From Streptomyces sp. NBC_01142 (GTDB lineage: Bacteria > Actinomycetota > Actinomycetes > Streptomycetales > Streptomycetaceae), in assembly GCF_026341125.1 (NCBI RefSeq), contig NZ_JAPEOR010000002.1, positions 2,845,001 to 2,909,000 on the forward strand: DNA of 64,000 nt, read 5' to 3'. Position numbers and translations under genes: made by a program. Of the stretch, positions 7,904 to 17,375 are shown piece after piece. Numbering within the stretch: the stretch's first letter is position 1; each line of letters opens with the position of its first letter. The notes beneath the pieces were generated by a model. The model worked only from the letters and a program-made list of their open reading frames with translations, did not search any database and had not been told where the DNA came from.

Positions 7904-10021
7904 CTATGGCCGGAGCGTCGGCCTCGGGGGGACCCCTCCCGCCACCGCCCGCTGGCGGGGTGCCGCCGTGCCTGTCCAGCACGTGCCCCTTCGCGAGAGC
8001 AGCCTCCGCAGCCACAGTTCCGTCGAGATCAGGTCCGCGAGGCCGTCCAGCGGGACCGGTTCGCCCTCTGCCGCGGCGCGTAGCGCCTTGCGGACCACCC
8101 GCGCCTCCACCAGGCCCGCGTCCGCCAGCAGCGGCGCGTCGAAGAGGGCCATCAGGTGCGGGAGCGAGACACGCAGGCCCGCCCGGGCCGCCGCCGTCGA
8201 CGATGCTTGGGTCGTCGCGCCCCAGCCCGGGGGCAGGTCGTGGATGCCCGCGCCCGCGAGGACCGTGCGGAGGATCTCCGCGCGGGCGCCCGGCCGGACC
8301 CGCAGCGATTCGGGGAGGTCGCGACAGGCCCGTACGACCTGATTGTCGAGAAAGGGCGCGTGCAGACGCTGGCTTCGGATCTCCGCGGCCTGTTCCAGAA
8401 TCCGCTGGCCCGTCGCCTGGCGGGCCAGCGCCGCCCGTGCCCGGGCCTCCCCCGGCCGCTGCACGGACGTAGGACGCATCGCCGCCTCCGTCAGGCGAAC
8501 CGATACTTCAGCCAGCGCCTCGCCGGTGAGCCAGCGCGCCGCGGGTCCCGGCCGGGACCAGGTCAGAGCGGCGAGCGACGCCCCCAGCGGGCCGCCGCGC
8601 GAACCGTTCAGCAGGCCGCCGCCGGGGCGGTTGGCCTCCAGCAGCCGGTCCGCCGCCACCTCCAGGCCGGTGCGGTACGGCATCCGGGCCAGCCGCCGCG
8701 CCGCCCGGTACACCGTCAGCGGAATGAACAGCGACTGCGGCGAGGCGCCCTCGGCCCGGGCCAACGCCGCGACGGGACGCAGCAGATGACGCCGCCGCCG
8801 GTCCAGCAACAGGTCCGCAAGCCGCGCCGGATGCGCGTCCAGAACCTGCCGCGCCCCCGCTCCCGTGAAGTGATCGGCGCTCCCCGCGGCCAGCCGTCCG
8901 CGGTGACGTTCGGCCACAACCAGCGACGGAGCCGGCTCATCCGTCAACGGCCCGGCGTCCAGGCCCGCGTACGGCAGGCCCTCCTCGTGCGCCGCGACGA
9001 CCACATGGTGCAGCCGCGGGTTCGAGGCGATCGCGCGCGCCCTCTCCAGTTCGGCCTCGCGCCCGCCGGTGGTCAGATCGTTGAAGGTGACGGCGAGCAG
9101 CCGTTCGCCCGCGCCCGTGCCGTGGCCGAGGACCGTGCCGGGTGCGCCGGGCAGCCCTGCCGCCAGCAGCGCGAGCGTGCCCGACGCGCTGCCGCCCGAC
9201 AGGTCCGCGCCGATCCCGGGCACGGGGCCGGCGCGCCCGCCCCGCGCGGCACGCCGGTCAGCGGGCCCCATCCCCGGCACGGGGCCCGGGTCCGGCGGCA
9301 GGGTCTCGGGCGCGTGCCGGGGAGCGGTGAGCCTGGCCCGTACCGCCTCGATCAGCGCGTCGCGTACGCCGTCGATGGCGCGCTCCGCCTCGATCTGCGG
9401 CCCCGCGACGGCGAGCGACGCCACCGGCTCGTACCCGGTGACTTCACGCGAGCCCTCGCGCAGGATCAGCGCGTGCCCGGGCGGGATGCGCTTCACACCG
9501 TCGTACGGGGTCGAGTCGCGCAGCGCCTCCGGCGTCTCCGGGCAGGCGAGCAGCGCCGCCAAGTGCCCGATGTCCAGCTGGGCTTCGATGAGGTCGGCGA
9601 GCGGAAGCGCGGCGGTTGCGTACGCGGTGCCGTTCGCCCACGGGGTGTAGAACACGGGTCTCGCCCCGGCCAGGTCACCGGCGACGGTGACCCGTCGGCC
9701 GACCTGCACGACGGCCGTATAGCTGCCGGCCCACGCGGTCAGATGCCGCAGCGCCCCGCCGCGCGCGGCGAACAGTCCCACCCGCAGCTCCTCGTCGCTG
9801 GCCGCGCAGCAGCCGAGGACGGCGAGCTTGGTGAAGGAGTCGACGGTGACGACACGTACCTCGTCGGGGCGCCAGTCGCCGACCGCCCAGAGCGGATCCG
9901 GGTCGCCCCACAGCAGTTGTGCGCCGACGGGGTGGACGGTGTGGGCTTCCCCGGACGCACCTACAGCCCCTGCCGTACCAAAGTGCGCGGCGATACTGCT
10001 CCAGCCCACCAACCACCGCAT
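7904..10021 (-). CDS. asparagine-synthetase-like / lasso-peptide-type macrolactam cyclase homologue
   Basis: Protein of 705 aa with an AsnB-like fold. The N-terminal Ntn-like half is inactive as a glutaminase, because residue 2 is Arg (MRWLVGW) rather than the catalytic Cys; this is shared with lasso-peptide cyclases. The C-terminal half has the ATP-PPi loop in altered form, SGGSASG near residue 275 instead of SGGxDS, and a later [10 protein letters not shown] motif near 575. Lasso cyclases adenylate a side-chain carboxylate to make the isopeptide ring. No precursor peptide, RRE protein or leader protease is visible nearby, so the substrate is unknown and it may be an orphan. Start chosen at ATG 10021, preceded by GGAGG at good spacing; the frame remains open upstream but is non-coding in character. 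Confidence 0.75.
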   Translation of the reverse strand: MRWLVGWSSIAAHFGTAGAVGASGEAHTVHPVGAQLLWGDPDPLWAVGDWRPDEVRVVTVDSFTKLAVLGCCAASDEELRVGLFAARGGALRHLTAWAGSYTAVVQVGRRVTVAGDLAGARPVFYTPWANGTAYATAALPLADLIEAQLDIGHLAALLACPETPEALRDSTPYDGVKRIPPGHALILREGSREVTGYEPVASLAVAGPQIEAERAIDGVRDALIEAVRARLTAPRHAPETLPPDPGPVPGMGPADRRAARGGRAGPVPGIGADLSGGSASGTLALLAAGLPGAPGTVLGHGTGAGERLLAVTFNDLTTGGREAELERARAIASNPRLHHVVVAAHEEGLPYAGLDAGPLTDEPAPSLVVAERHRGRLAAGSADHFTGAGARQVLDAHPARLADLLLDRRRRHLLRPVAALARAEGASPQSLFIPLTVYRAARRLARMPYRTGLEVAADRLLEANRPGGGLLNGSRGGPLGASLAALTWSRPGPAARWLTGEALAEVSVRLTEAAMRPTSVQRPGEARARAALARQATGQRILEQAAEIRSQRLHAPFLDNQVVRACRDLPESLRVRPGARAEILRTVLAGAGIHDLPPGWGATTQASSTAAARAGLRVSLPHLMALFDAPLLADAGLVEARVVRKALRAAAEGEPVPLDGLADLISTELWLRRLLSRRGTCWTGTAAPRQRAVAGGVPPRPTLRP

Positions 10022-10107
10022 CGCCGCCTCCACAGGCTGTGGACAAACCCTGGCCCGCCGAACCTCGGACCTGCCGGGGATCCCGGGCACACCGGACCCC
10101 GACCCGT

Positions 10108-10187
10108 CAGACCCTGGGCCCGTCAGACCTTGGGCGCGCCAGACCTTGGGCACGCCAGACCTTGGGCACGCCAGACCTTGGACCCCG
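10108..10187. repeat. five-copy 16-bp tandem repeat
   Basis: Unit CAGACCTTGGGCACGC. Copies at 10108, 10124, 10140, 10156 and 10172; the third and fourth are identical, and the first, second and last diverge by a few bases. The unit length is not a multiple of three and the array is 87-166 bp upstream of the cyclase-like start, so it is a non-coding minisatellite. Confidence 0.9.
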
Positions 10188-10437
10188 GATCTCGGCCTAC
10201 CGTGGCCGTTCGGGAACATGCTGCCACGAAGGCGGCGCACAGGAGGGGCTCCGGGTAGCGCCCGCAAAAAGGGAACACGCCCCTGGCAATGGCGATTTGA
10301 CGACGGTCGGGAGGGAAGCGGGGAGTCCGGCGAACGCCCACACGGGCGCAAAAGGGACCCGGGGGACAGGCAGTATTCAGCCATTCTCCGAACACCGCAA
10401 CGATCGCACAGCTGTCCCTCACCCGTCTGCACGCACA

Positions 10438-10466
10438 GTCCGGGAGGCGCTGTTCGCCTCCCGGAC
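10438..10466. terminator. 12-bp perfect hairpin in a gene-free region
   Basis: The arms 10438-10449 and 10455-10466 are perfectly complementary around a 5-nt loop (CTGTT). No U-tract follows on either strand. It may end an unannotated transcript or be a structured leader element; no gene ends here. Confidence 0.45.
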
Positions 10467-10875
10467 CGGTCCGCCGCCCGCGGGGATTGAGACGACGGGA
10501 TCCCCCAGCCCACTGGTTCCAGTACGCAGTGGGCCGACCCACGCAGCACTCATGCAAGCGCCCCCCCTTCAGCCGGGCCAGAGCGCACGGACGGGCGCAC
10601 GGCCACACAGCCGGAGCACAATGGCGACGCGTCCACGGCCGGCCATCCACCCGATCGCACAACAATCCCGCCATACGGAACACCGCCCCTTAACGGTCGG
10701 GATGCGGCGAACTACGCTGTGTTTACTGATGTTCTCCGCGGGGGGCATATTCCGAGGGGCTCGGCCACATGCTTTTGCAACCGGGATCCAGGAGCTGTTC
10801 ACCGGGGAGGACACGGCACGAATGCCGTGCGCCCAGGCGCGACGCGGCGGCCGTCTGTGTGTCGAGGGGTGGCGC

Positions 10876-12294
10876 ATGTCCAGGGAGCAACGCGGGCCGA
10901 ACGAAAAGCTCGGCACCGTTCTCGCCCTCGCGGGAATCAGCAACGCCGGCCTCGCCCGGCGGGTCAACGACCTAGGTGCGCAGCGCGGTCTGACCCTTCG
11001 CTACGACAAGACGTCGGTCGCGAGGTGGGTGTCCAAGGGCATGGTGCCGCAAGGCGCCGCGCCCCATCTCATCGCCGCCGCCATCGGCGCCAAGCTCGGC
11101 CGTCCGGTGCCGCTGCACGAGATCGGTCTGGCGGACGCCGACCCGGCCCCCGAGGTCGGGCTCGCCTTCCCGCGCGATGTGGGCGAGGCAGTGAAATCAG
11201 CCACTGAGCTGTACCGCCTGGACCTGGCGGGGCGGCGGGCCGGCGGGGGCGGCATCTGGCAGTCGCTGGCCGGATCCTTCGCAGTGAGCGCTTATGCGAC
11301 GCCCGCGTCGCGCTGGCTGATAACCCCCGCCGACTCCTCGGTAGAGCGCTCGGTGGACACCGCGGACGACACTCCCGCACGCGTGGGCCACAGCGATGTG
11401 GCAAAACTGCGCGAGGCGGCGGAGGATGCGCGCCGCTGGGACTCCAAGTACGGCGGTGGGGACTGGCGTTCGTCGATGGTGCCGGAGTGTCTGCGGGTGG
11501 ACGCGGCCCCGCTGCTCCTCGCCTCCTACTCCGACGAGGTGGGCCGGGCGCTCTTCGGGGCAACGGCCGAACTGACGCGCCTCGCCGGGTGGATGGCCTT
11601 CGACACCGGGCAGCAGGAGGCGGCGCAGCGGTACTACATCCAGGCGCTGCGCCTGGCCCGTGCGGCCGCGGACGTCCCGTTAGGGGGGTATGTGCTCGCT
11701 TCGATGTCGCTGCAGGCAACGTACCGGGGCTTCGCGGACGAGGGCGTGGACCTGGCGCAGGCGGCGCTGGAGCGCAACCGCGGTCTCGCCACGGCCCGCA
11801 CCATGAGCTTCTTCCGGCTGGTGGAGGCGCGGGCGCATGCGAAGGCGAGCGACGCGGTGGCTGCCGGAGCGGCACTGAAGGCGGCGGAGGGCTGGCTCGA
11901 GCGCTCGCGGGAGGGCGATGCGGACCCGTCCTGGCTGGGTTTCTACTCCTACGACCGGTTCGCGGCGGACGCCGCCGAGTGCTACCGCGATCTGAAGGCA
12001 CCGCGCCAGGTACGCCGCTTCACGGAGCAGGCGCTCTCCCGGCCGACGGAGGAGTTCGTACGCTCGCACGGGCTGCGGCTCGTGGTGTCGGCCGTAGCCG
12101 AACTGGAGTCGGGGAACCTGGACGCGGCCTGCGCGGCAGGTACGCGCGCGGTGGAGGTCGCGGGCCGGATCTCCTCGGCGCGCACCACCGAGTACGTACG
12201 GGATCTGCTCCACCGCCTCGAGCCGTACGGCGACGAGCCGAGGGTCGTGGAACTGCGGGAGCGGGCCCGGCCGCTCCTGGTCGCCCCGGCATAA
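10876..12294 (+). CDS. HTH/TPR regulator, sporulation-associated (NsdA-like family)
   Basis: Cytoplasmic protein of 472 aa. The N-terminal 60 residues look like a degenerate helix-turn-helix ([15 protein letters not shown], then [13 protein letters not shown]), and the rest is helical with TPR-type repeats from about residue 200 to the end ([26 protein letters not shown]). This is the plan of the Streptomyces NsdA-like and sporulation-associated regulators, which affect antibiotic production or development. The position corresponds, as I recall, to S. coelicolor SCO4114. Start chosen at ATG 10876, after GAGGGGTGG. Codon bias begins here even though the frame is open upstream. Confidence 0.8.
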   Translation: MSREQRGPNEKLGTVLALAGISNAGLARRVNDLGAQRGLTLRYDKTSVARWVSKGMVPQGAAPHLIAAAIGAKLGRPVPLHEIGLADADPAPEVGLAFPRDVGEAVKSATELYRLDLAGRRAGGGGIWQSLAGSFAVSAYATPASRWLITPADSSVERSVDTADDTPARVGHSDVAKLREAAEDARRWDSKYGGGDWRSSMVPECLRVDAAPLLLASYSDEVGRALFGATAELTRLAGWMAFDTGQQEAAQRYYIQALRLARAAADVPLGGYVLASMSLQATYRGFADEGVDLAQAALERNRGLATARTMSFFRLVEARAHAKASDAVAAGAALKAAEGWLERSREGDADPSWLGFYSYDRFAADAAECYRDLKAPRQVRRFTEQALSRPTEEFVRSHGLRLVVSAVAELESGNLDAACAAGTRAVEVAGRISSARTTEYVRDLLHRLEPYGDEPRVVELRERARPLLVAPA

Positions 12295-12372
12295 GGCGCG
12301 CGCCCCCCTGGTTCATCTGGTTTAAGGGCATTGTCAGTGGGCCAGTGCACTATCGGGGTGGGAGGTGACGCG

Positions 12373-13665
12373 GTGACGGCGTTCGGGCATGGCTCGGGAC
12401 ATGGCTCCGGGTATGACTCTGGGCATAGCTCGCGGCATGGCTACGGGCACGACTTCGACTGTGACGTGCTGGTGATCGGCGGCGGGATCGTCGGCCTGTC
12501 GACGGCGTATGCGCTCACGCGTGCGGCTCCCGGGACACGGGTCACCGTCCTGGAGAAGGAACCGGGCCCGGCCAGGCACCAGACCGGGCGGAACAGCGGA
12601 GTGATCCACAGCGGCGTCTACTACCGGCCGGGGTCGCTGAAGGCGCGGTTCGCGGTGCGGGGCGCGGCCGAGATGGTCAAGTTCTGCGCGGAGTACGGCA
12701 TCGAGCACAAGGTCACCGGGAAGCTGATCGTGGCGACCGGGCGGGACGAGCTGCCGCGACTGCACGCTCTGGTCCAGCGCGGCCGCGAGAACGGCATTCC
12801 GGTGCGGGAGCTGGGTCCGGCGCAGATCACGGAGTACGAACCGCAGGTGCGGGGCCTCGCTGCGATCCAGGTCGGGACGACCGGGGTGTGCGACTTCGGG
12901 GCGGTGGCGGCGCAGCTCGCGACCGCCTCCGACGCGGACGTCCGGTACGGCGAGGAGGTCACCGCGGTCGATCGCAGGACCTGGGGTGTCGCGGTGCGCA
13001 CGGCGTCCGGGACGGTGGTCAGGGCGCGGGTGCTGGTCAACTGCGCGGGTCTGCACTGCGACCGGGTTGCCCGGCTGGCGGGCGACGACCCAGGGATGCG
13101 GATCGTCCCCTTCCGTGGCGAGTACTACGACCTGGCCCGCCCCGATCTCGTACGCGGACTGGTCTACCCGGTCCCCGACCCCGCCTTCCCGTTCCTGGGT
13201 GTGCATCTGACGCGCGGCATCGACGGCGGCGTCCACGTAGGGCCGAACGCCGTCCCGGCGCTGGCCCGCGAGGGCTACAGCTGGTCGGCGGTCCGCCCCC
13301 GGGAAATGGCTCAGACGCTGGGCTGGCCGGGCTCGTGGCGGATAGCCCGCAGGCACTGGCGGTACGGCGCCGGGGAGCTGCACCGCTCGCTGTCGAAGCG
13401 CGCTTTCACGACGGCGGTGCGCAGACTGCTGCCGGCCGTGACGGAGGACGATCTGCGACCGGCCCCGGCGGGCGTACGGGCGCAGGCGGTACTGCGGGAC
13501 GGAACGCTGGCGGACGACTTCCTGATCCGCGAGGCCCCACGGACGGTGCATGTGCTGAACGCCCCGTCCCCGGCGGCGACGGCGTCTCTCCCGATCGGCA
13601 GGGAGGTGGCGCGCAGGGCTCTGACGGCCCTGGCGGACGGACAGCGGGCGCGGGCCGGGAGATAG
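12373..13665 (+). CDS. lhgO: L-2-hydroxyglutarate oxidase-like FAD oxidoreductase
   Basis: DAO-family flavoprotein of 430 aa, probably oxidising L-2-hydroxyglutarate to 2-oxoglutarate. The FAD motif VLVIGGGIVGLSTAYAL is near residue 35, followed by the LhgO signatures HQTGRNSGVIHSGVYY (about 70-85), ACD/NCAGLHCDRVARL (about 225) and a C-terminal LNAPSPAATASLPIG FAD-closing motif. The start is GTG 12373, with GGGAGG at 12360-12365. The first 30 residues are a His/Gly/Ser-rich run of repeated GH and SG pairs not normally seen in LhgO. It follows the TPR regulator by about 78 bp and may be co-transcribed. Confidence 0.85.
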   Translation: MTAFGHGSGHGSGYDSGHSSRHGYGHDFDCDVLVIGGGIVGLSTAYALTRAAPGTRVTVLEKEPGPARHQTGRNSGVIHSGVYYRPGSLKARFAVRGAAEMVKFCAEYGIEHKVTGKLIVATGRDELPRLHALVQRGRENGIPVRELGPAQITEYEPQVRGLAAIQVGTTGVCDFGAVAAQLATASDADVRYGEEVTAVDRRTWGVAVRTASGTVVRARVLVNCAGLHCDRVARLAGDDPGMRIVPFRGEYYDLARPDLVRGLVYPVPDPAFPFLGVHLTRGIDGGVHVGPNAVPALAREGYSWSAVRPREMAQTLGWPGSWRIARRHWRYGAGELHRSLSKRAFTTAVRRLLPAVTEDDLRPAPAGVRAQAVLRDGTLADDFLIREAPRTVHVLNAPSPAATASLPIGREVARRALTALADGQRARAGR

Positions 13666-13845
13666 CGGGCGAGCGCGGATCCCCGGCCCGCGCCGCCCGT
13701 CCGCCCGTTCCTCCGCCCCTCCGCCCGCCCCTCCGCAGGTCCGCCCGTCCGTCCGTCCGCATGGCCACCCAAGGCCACTCATGGCCGCCCATGGCCGCCC
13801 CGGCCGAGGAGAGGGCTCGGCCCGGCGCCGTAGAATCAGGGCATT

Positions 13846-14709
13846 GTGTCTGAGCTCCGTAACTCCACCCCCGACGCCCCCCAGCCCCCTGTCCGCGCCA
13901 AGGGCGAGCCCCGTTTTCCCGGGGGGCCCGCCGCCGATCCGGCCGGGTCGCATCATGAGCGGCGCATCCGCAGCTTCCAGCCGCGGCGCAGCCGTGTGAC
14001 CGTCGGTCAGGCCGATGCGCTGCAGCGACTGTGGCCGACCTGGGGCATGGACATCGACGGGCACCGCGTCCTTGATCTGGAGAAGATGTTCGGCGGGCTG
14101 CCCGTCGTCCTCGAGATCGGATTCGGGATGGGCGAGGCCACCGCGCAGATGGCCGCCGACGACCCCGGCACCGGGATTCTGGCCGTCGACGTCCACACCC
14201 CCGGCCAGGGCAATCTGCTCGGTCTCGCGGAGCGGAACGGACTGTCCAACATCCGGGTGGCCAACGGCGACGCGATCATCCTGCTCCGGGAGATGCTCGC
14301 GCCCCGCTCGCTCGACGGGCTGCGGGTCTACTTCCCCGACCCCTGGCCCAAGAAGCGGCACCACAAGCGGCGGCTGATCCAGCCCGAGTTCCTCACCCTC
14401 GCGGCACAGCGCATGAAGCCCGGCGCGGTCATCCACTGCGCCACCGACTGGGAGCCGTACGCCGAGCAGATGCTCGAGGTCCTCTCCGCGCACCCGGACT
14501 TCGAGAACACCCAGGAGGACGGCGGTTACGCTCCCCGTCCCGGCTTCCGCCCCCTGACCCGCTTCGAGGGGCAGGGCCTGGACAAGGGGCACAAGGTCCA
14601 CGACCTGTTGTTCCGCCGCCCGTTGCGGGACACGCCCCCCGACGGTCAAACCGACGCACACCACGACATATCCCCCGAAGCACACCGGGACGCACCACTC
14701 GGCGCATAA
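13846..14709 (+). CDS. trmB: tRNA (guanine-N7-)-methyltransferase
   Basis: SAM-dependent enzyme that makes m7G46 in tRNA variable loops. The 287-aa protein has the SAM-binding motif VLEIGFGMGEA near residue 87, the TrmB signature YFPDPWPKKRHHKRRL near 165 and TDWEPYAEQM near 205. About 50 N-terminal residues precede the core and are Pro/Arg-rich. The C-terminal 25 residues run into a short direct repeat at the DNA level and are unlikely to be structured. GTG 13846 is taken as start; a TTG overlaps it. Confidence 0.93.
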   Translation: MSELRNSTPDAPQPPVRAKGEPRFPGGPAADPAGSHHERRIRSFQPRRSRVTVGQADALQRLWPTWGMDIDGHRVLDLEKMFGGLPVVLEIGFGMGEATAQMAADDPGTGILAVDVHTPGQGNLLGLAERNGLSNIRVANGDAIILLREMLAPRSLDGLRVYFPDPWPKKRHHKRRLIQPEFLTLAAQRMKPGAVIHCATDWEPYAEQMLEVLSAHPDFENTQEDGGYAPRPGFRPLTRFEGQGLDKGHKVHDLLFRRPLRDTPPDGQTDAHHDISPEAHRDAPLGA

Positions 14710-14760
14710 CCCGACGCACCACTCGACACACAAGACGCACCACTCGACACACCATTCGAC
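14689..14760. repeat. three imperfect direct repeats at the end of trmB
   Basis: GACGCACCACTCG begins at 14689, 14713 and 14734, each copy 20-24 bp, the first overlapping the trmB stop codon. The third copy is followed by a degenerate CATTCGAC. Probably slippage-prone filler between trmB and the PrsW-like gene. Confidence 0.7.
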
Positions 14761-14826
14761 GTGTAACCCCCAGTAGTACCGCGGACGTCATCGCCAGTTG
14801 TCAGTGCGCCTCGTTAGGGTCATTGG

Positions 14827-16161
14827 GTGTCCGATTCGCCCCCGCACCACTCCCCACCGCATCCGGTGGTTCCGGCGTGCGAGCAGCAGCCGCTGTTCGA
14901 CGCCGTGCCGGAGCGTGCCCACTGGCGCTACAAACCCCGCCGCGCGTCCCGGCTCTGGCGCAGCAAGGCGGTACGGGCCGGGGTGCTGATCACGCTCCTC
15001 GCCCTCTCCGGTCTGATGATCCTCGCGCTCGTCCGCGAACAGACCGGCACCCACGGCTTCCTGGTCGGCCTCGGTCTTGCGACCCTGCCCGTCCCGCTTC
15101 TGGTGGCCGCCTTCCGGTGGCTCGACCGGGTCGAGCCCGGCCCCTGGCGGAATCTGCTCTTCGCCTTCGCCTGGGGCGCCTGCGCCGCAGCCCTGGTCGC
15201 GATCATCGCGAACACCTTCGCGACCCGCTGGATAGCCACCGCCACCGCCGATCCGGCGAGCGCGGACACCCTCGGCGCGACCGTCATAGCTCCGGTCGTC
15301 GAGGAGAGCGCAAAGGCCGTGGCAGTCCTGCTGATCTTCATTTTCCGCAGACGGGACTTCACCGGGATCGTCGACGGCGTGGTCGTGGCCGGCATCACCG
15401 CGACCGGCTTCGCCTTCACCGAGAACATCCTCTACCTGGGCAGTGCCTTCGGCGAGGACCAGGAGATCGGCACCTCGGGCCTCGCCTCGGTGACCGCCGC
15501 GACCTTCTTCGTACGGATCGTCATGTCACCGTTCGCGCATCCGCTCTTCACCGTGCTCACGGGTATCGGCTTCGGGATCGCCGCGCTCGCCGCGCAGCGC
15601 CAGAGGATCCGCCGGGTCGTCCTGCCGCTGCTGGGACTCGCCCTCGCGATGGGCATGCACGCCCTGTGGAACGCCTCGGCGTCACTCTTCGGCCCGTGGG
15701 GGTTCTACGCCGTGTACGGGGCGTTCATGGTCCCCGCCTTCGGCCTGCTGACCTGGCTGGCGATCTGGACGCGGCAGCGCGAACTGCACACGATATCCAC
15801 CGAACTGCCCGCGTACGCCGCGGCCGGCTGGCTGACGGATGCGGAGCCGCGCGCCCTCTCCTCCATGCGGGCGCGCACGATGGCGCGCGACTTCGCCCGG
15901 CACAGGTACGGACCGGCCGCCGCGCACACCGTGTCGGAGTACGAGCGGTTCGCGACCTCCCTGGCGTTTCTGCGCCATCGGGCCCGCCGGGGTGCGGCGG
16001 GCCCGGACTTCATGGCGCGCGAGCAGGAACTGCTGCACCACCTGTGGCAGCGCAAGGAGGCGGCCGGTCCGGCGCTCACGTACGCGGCGCGGGCGACGGG
16101 CCGGGTGCGGGTGCCGCCGCCGCACCGCGACTACAGCGGCCACAACCCGTACCGCTACTAG
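14827..16161 (+). CDS. PrsW-family intramembrane metalloprotease
   Basis: Multi-span inner-membrane protein, 444 aa. It has the PrsW/M82 hallmarks in order: a Glu-Glu pair in VVEESAKA near residue 160, the FAFTENILYLG motif near 198, and histidines in SPFAHPLFT near 238 and MGMHALWNA near 280. PrsW in Bacillus performs site-1 cleavage of the anti-sigma factor RsiW; the actinobacterial target is unknown. A soluble C-terminal region of about 130 residues follows the last helix. The start is GTG 14827, just 3' of the repeat region. Convergent with the aldo/keto reductase. Confidence 0.88.
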   Translation: MSDSPPHHSPPHPVVPACEQQPLFDAVPERAHWRYKPRRASRLWRSKAVRAGVLITLLALSGLMILALVREQTGTHGFLVGLGLATLPVPLLVAAFRWLDRVEPGPWRNLLFAFAWGACAAALVAIIANTFATRWIATATADPASADTLGATVIAPVVEESAKAVAVLLIFIFRRRDFTGIVDGVVVAGITATGFAFTENILYLGSAFGEDQEIGTSGLASVTAATFFVRIVMSPFAHPLFTVLTGIGFGIAALAAQRQRIRRVVLPLLGLALAMGMHALWNASASLFGPWGFYAVYGAFMVPAFGLLTWLAIWTRQRELHTISTELPAYAAAGWLTDAEPRALSSMRARTMARDFARHRYGPAAAHTVSEYERFATSLAFLRHRARRGAAGPDFMAREQELLHHLWQRKEAAGPALTYAARATGRVRVPPPHRDYSGHNPYRY

Positions 16162-16224
16162 CTACTCCCGACCCGGCCCGTACGGCCACTACGCCCCGTC
16201 CCGCCCGTCGCCCCGTCCCGCCCG

Positions 16225-17172
16225 CTACGGGGCAGCGGCCGCCGTCAGCTCGGCCAGCTCCTCCGCCGTCAGCTCCAGGTCCGCGACGGCCAGCAGGGCG
16301 GGCAGCTGCTCCACCCTGCGGGCCGAGGCGATCGGCGCGGCGACCGTCGGCTGCGCGGCCAGCCAGGCCAGCGCAACAGTCGCGATCTCGGCGCCGCGCG
16401 CCCCGGCCACGGTGTCGAGCGCGGCGAGCACCTTGAGGCCCCGATCCGTCTGCAGGTGCCTGGCCGCACTCCCGGCCCGCGGGCTGTCCACCGACGTATC
16501 CGGCCGGTATTTGCCGGTGAGGAAACCGGACGCGAGCGCGTAGTAGGGGACGGCGGCGAGTCCGGCGCGGGCGGCCGTGTCCTGGAGCTCCCCCTCGTAG
16601 GTCTCCCGGGAGACGAGGTTGTAGTGCGGCTGCAGCGCGACGTAGCGAGCGAGCCCCTCGCGCTCCGAGAAGTCCAGCGACGCCTGCAGCCGTTCGGCAC
16701 TGAGGTTGGAGGCGGCTATGGCGCGCACCTTGCCCTCCCTCACCAGCTGGTCGAGGGCGATGATGATCTCCTCGACCGGGACGGACGGGTCGTCGAAGTG
16801 CGTGTAGAACAGGTCGATGCGGTCGGTACGGAGCCGGCTCAGCGACGCCTCGGCCGCGGCCTTGATCGTCGTGGCGGAGAGGCCCCTGTACTGGGGGTGG
16901 GCGCCGACCTTGGTGGCGACAACGATCTCGGAGCGGTTGCCACGCGCGGCCAGCCAGTCGCCGATGACGGTCTCGGACTCGCCACCTGCGTTGCCCGGCA
17001 CCCACGAGGAGTAGCTGTCGGCGGTGTCGATGAAGTTGCCGCCCGCGGCGGTGTAGGCGTCGAGTACGGCGAAGGACTGCGCCTGGTCGGCCGTCCAGCC
17101 GAAAACGTTGCCGCCGAGGGCGAGCGGGAACACGGCGAGGTCGGAGGAGCCGAGGGTACGGAGTGACATCAT
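16225..17172 (-). CDS. aldo/keto reductase
   Basis: NADPH-dependent oxidoreductase with a TIM-barrel fold, 315 aa. The catalytic tetrad is visible: Asp/Tyr in FIDTADSY (about 50-57), Lys in VVATKVG (about 83) and His in FYTHFDD (about 124). The C-terminal IASARRVEQL region matches the cofactor site. The substrate is unknown; the family reduces sugars, aldehydes and ketones. ATG 17172 is followed immediately by a second Met codon, so the start may be one codon later. Confidence 0.9.
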   Translation of the reverse strand: MMSLRTLGSSDLAVFPLALGGNVFGWTADQAQSFAVLDAYTAAGGNFIDTADSYSSWVPGNAGGESETVIGDWLAARGNRSEIVVATKVGAHPQYRGLSATTIKAAAEASLSRLRTDRIDLFYTHFDDPSVPVEEIIIALDQLVREGKVRAIAASNLSAERLQASLDFSEREGLARYVALQPHYNLVSRETYEGELQDTAARAGLAAVPYYALASGFLTGKYRPDTSVDSPRAGSAARHLQTDRGLKVLAALDTVAGARGAEIATVALAWLAAQPTVAAPIASARRVEQLPALLAVADLELTAEELAELTAAAAP

Positions 17173-17227
17173 GCGTTGATCAACGGCCGTACCAGGGCGG
17201 GCTATTCCGGCCGGCGGGCCCGCACAG

Positions 17228-17270
17228 CCCGGCAGCCCTGGCGTCGGGGGTGTACGCCAGGGCTGCCGGG
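17228..17270 (-). terminator. 16-bp-stem terminator hairpin
   Basis: Arms 17228-17243 and 17255-17270 are perfectly complementary around an 11-nt loop. It lies downstream of the M23 peptidase gene (minus strand) and before the reductase start, so it probably ends the M23 transcript. Confidence 0.7.
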
Positions 17271-17375
17271 GAATACGAGAGCTGCGCGCGGCACCACGAA
17301 GGCTGCCGTAGTGCCGGAGTGCTCACATGCCGTGGAGACAGGTACTCGGACAAGTCCCCGGGCAGGGACAGGGAC

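Larger units (their letters stand above)
10022..10875. other. gene-free divergent region, 854 bp
   Basis: Spacer between the cyclase-like gene and the TPR regulator, which are transcribed away from each other. It holds a five-copy 16-bp tandem repeat (10108-10187) and a strong 12-bp-stem hairpin (10438-10466). I found no ORF with Streptomyces codon bias and no lasso-precursor-like peptide. The stretch from about 10670 to 10760 is less GC-rich and is the likeliest site of the regulator's promoter, but I see no clear consensus. Confidence 0.6.

Noticed and set aside
10022..10875. possible lasso precursor peptide
   Set aside because: All short ORFs on both strands were read; none has a leader plus a core with an Asp/Glu at ring position 7-9, nor coding bias.
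12334..14733. 799-codon minus-strand frame
   Set aside because: Antisense to lhgO and trmB; a repetitive, non-natural composition.
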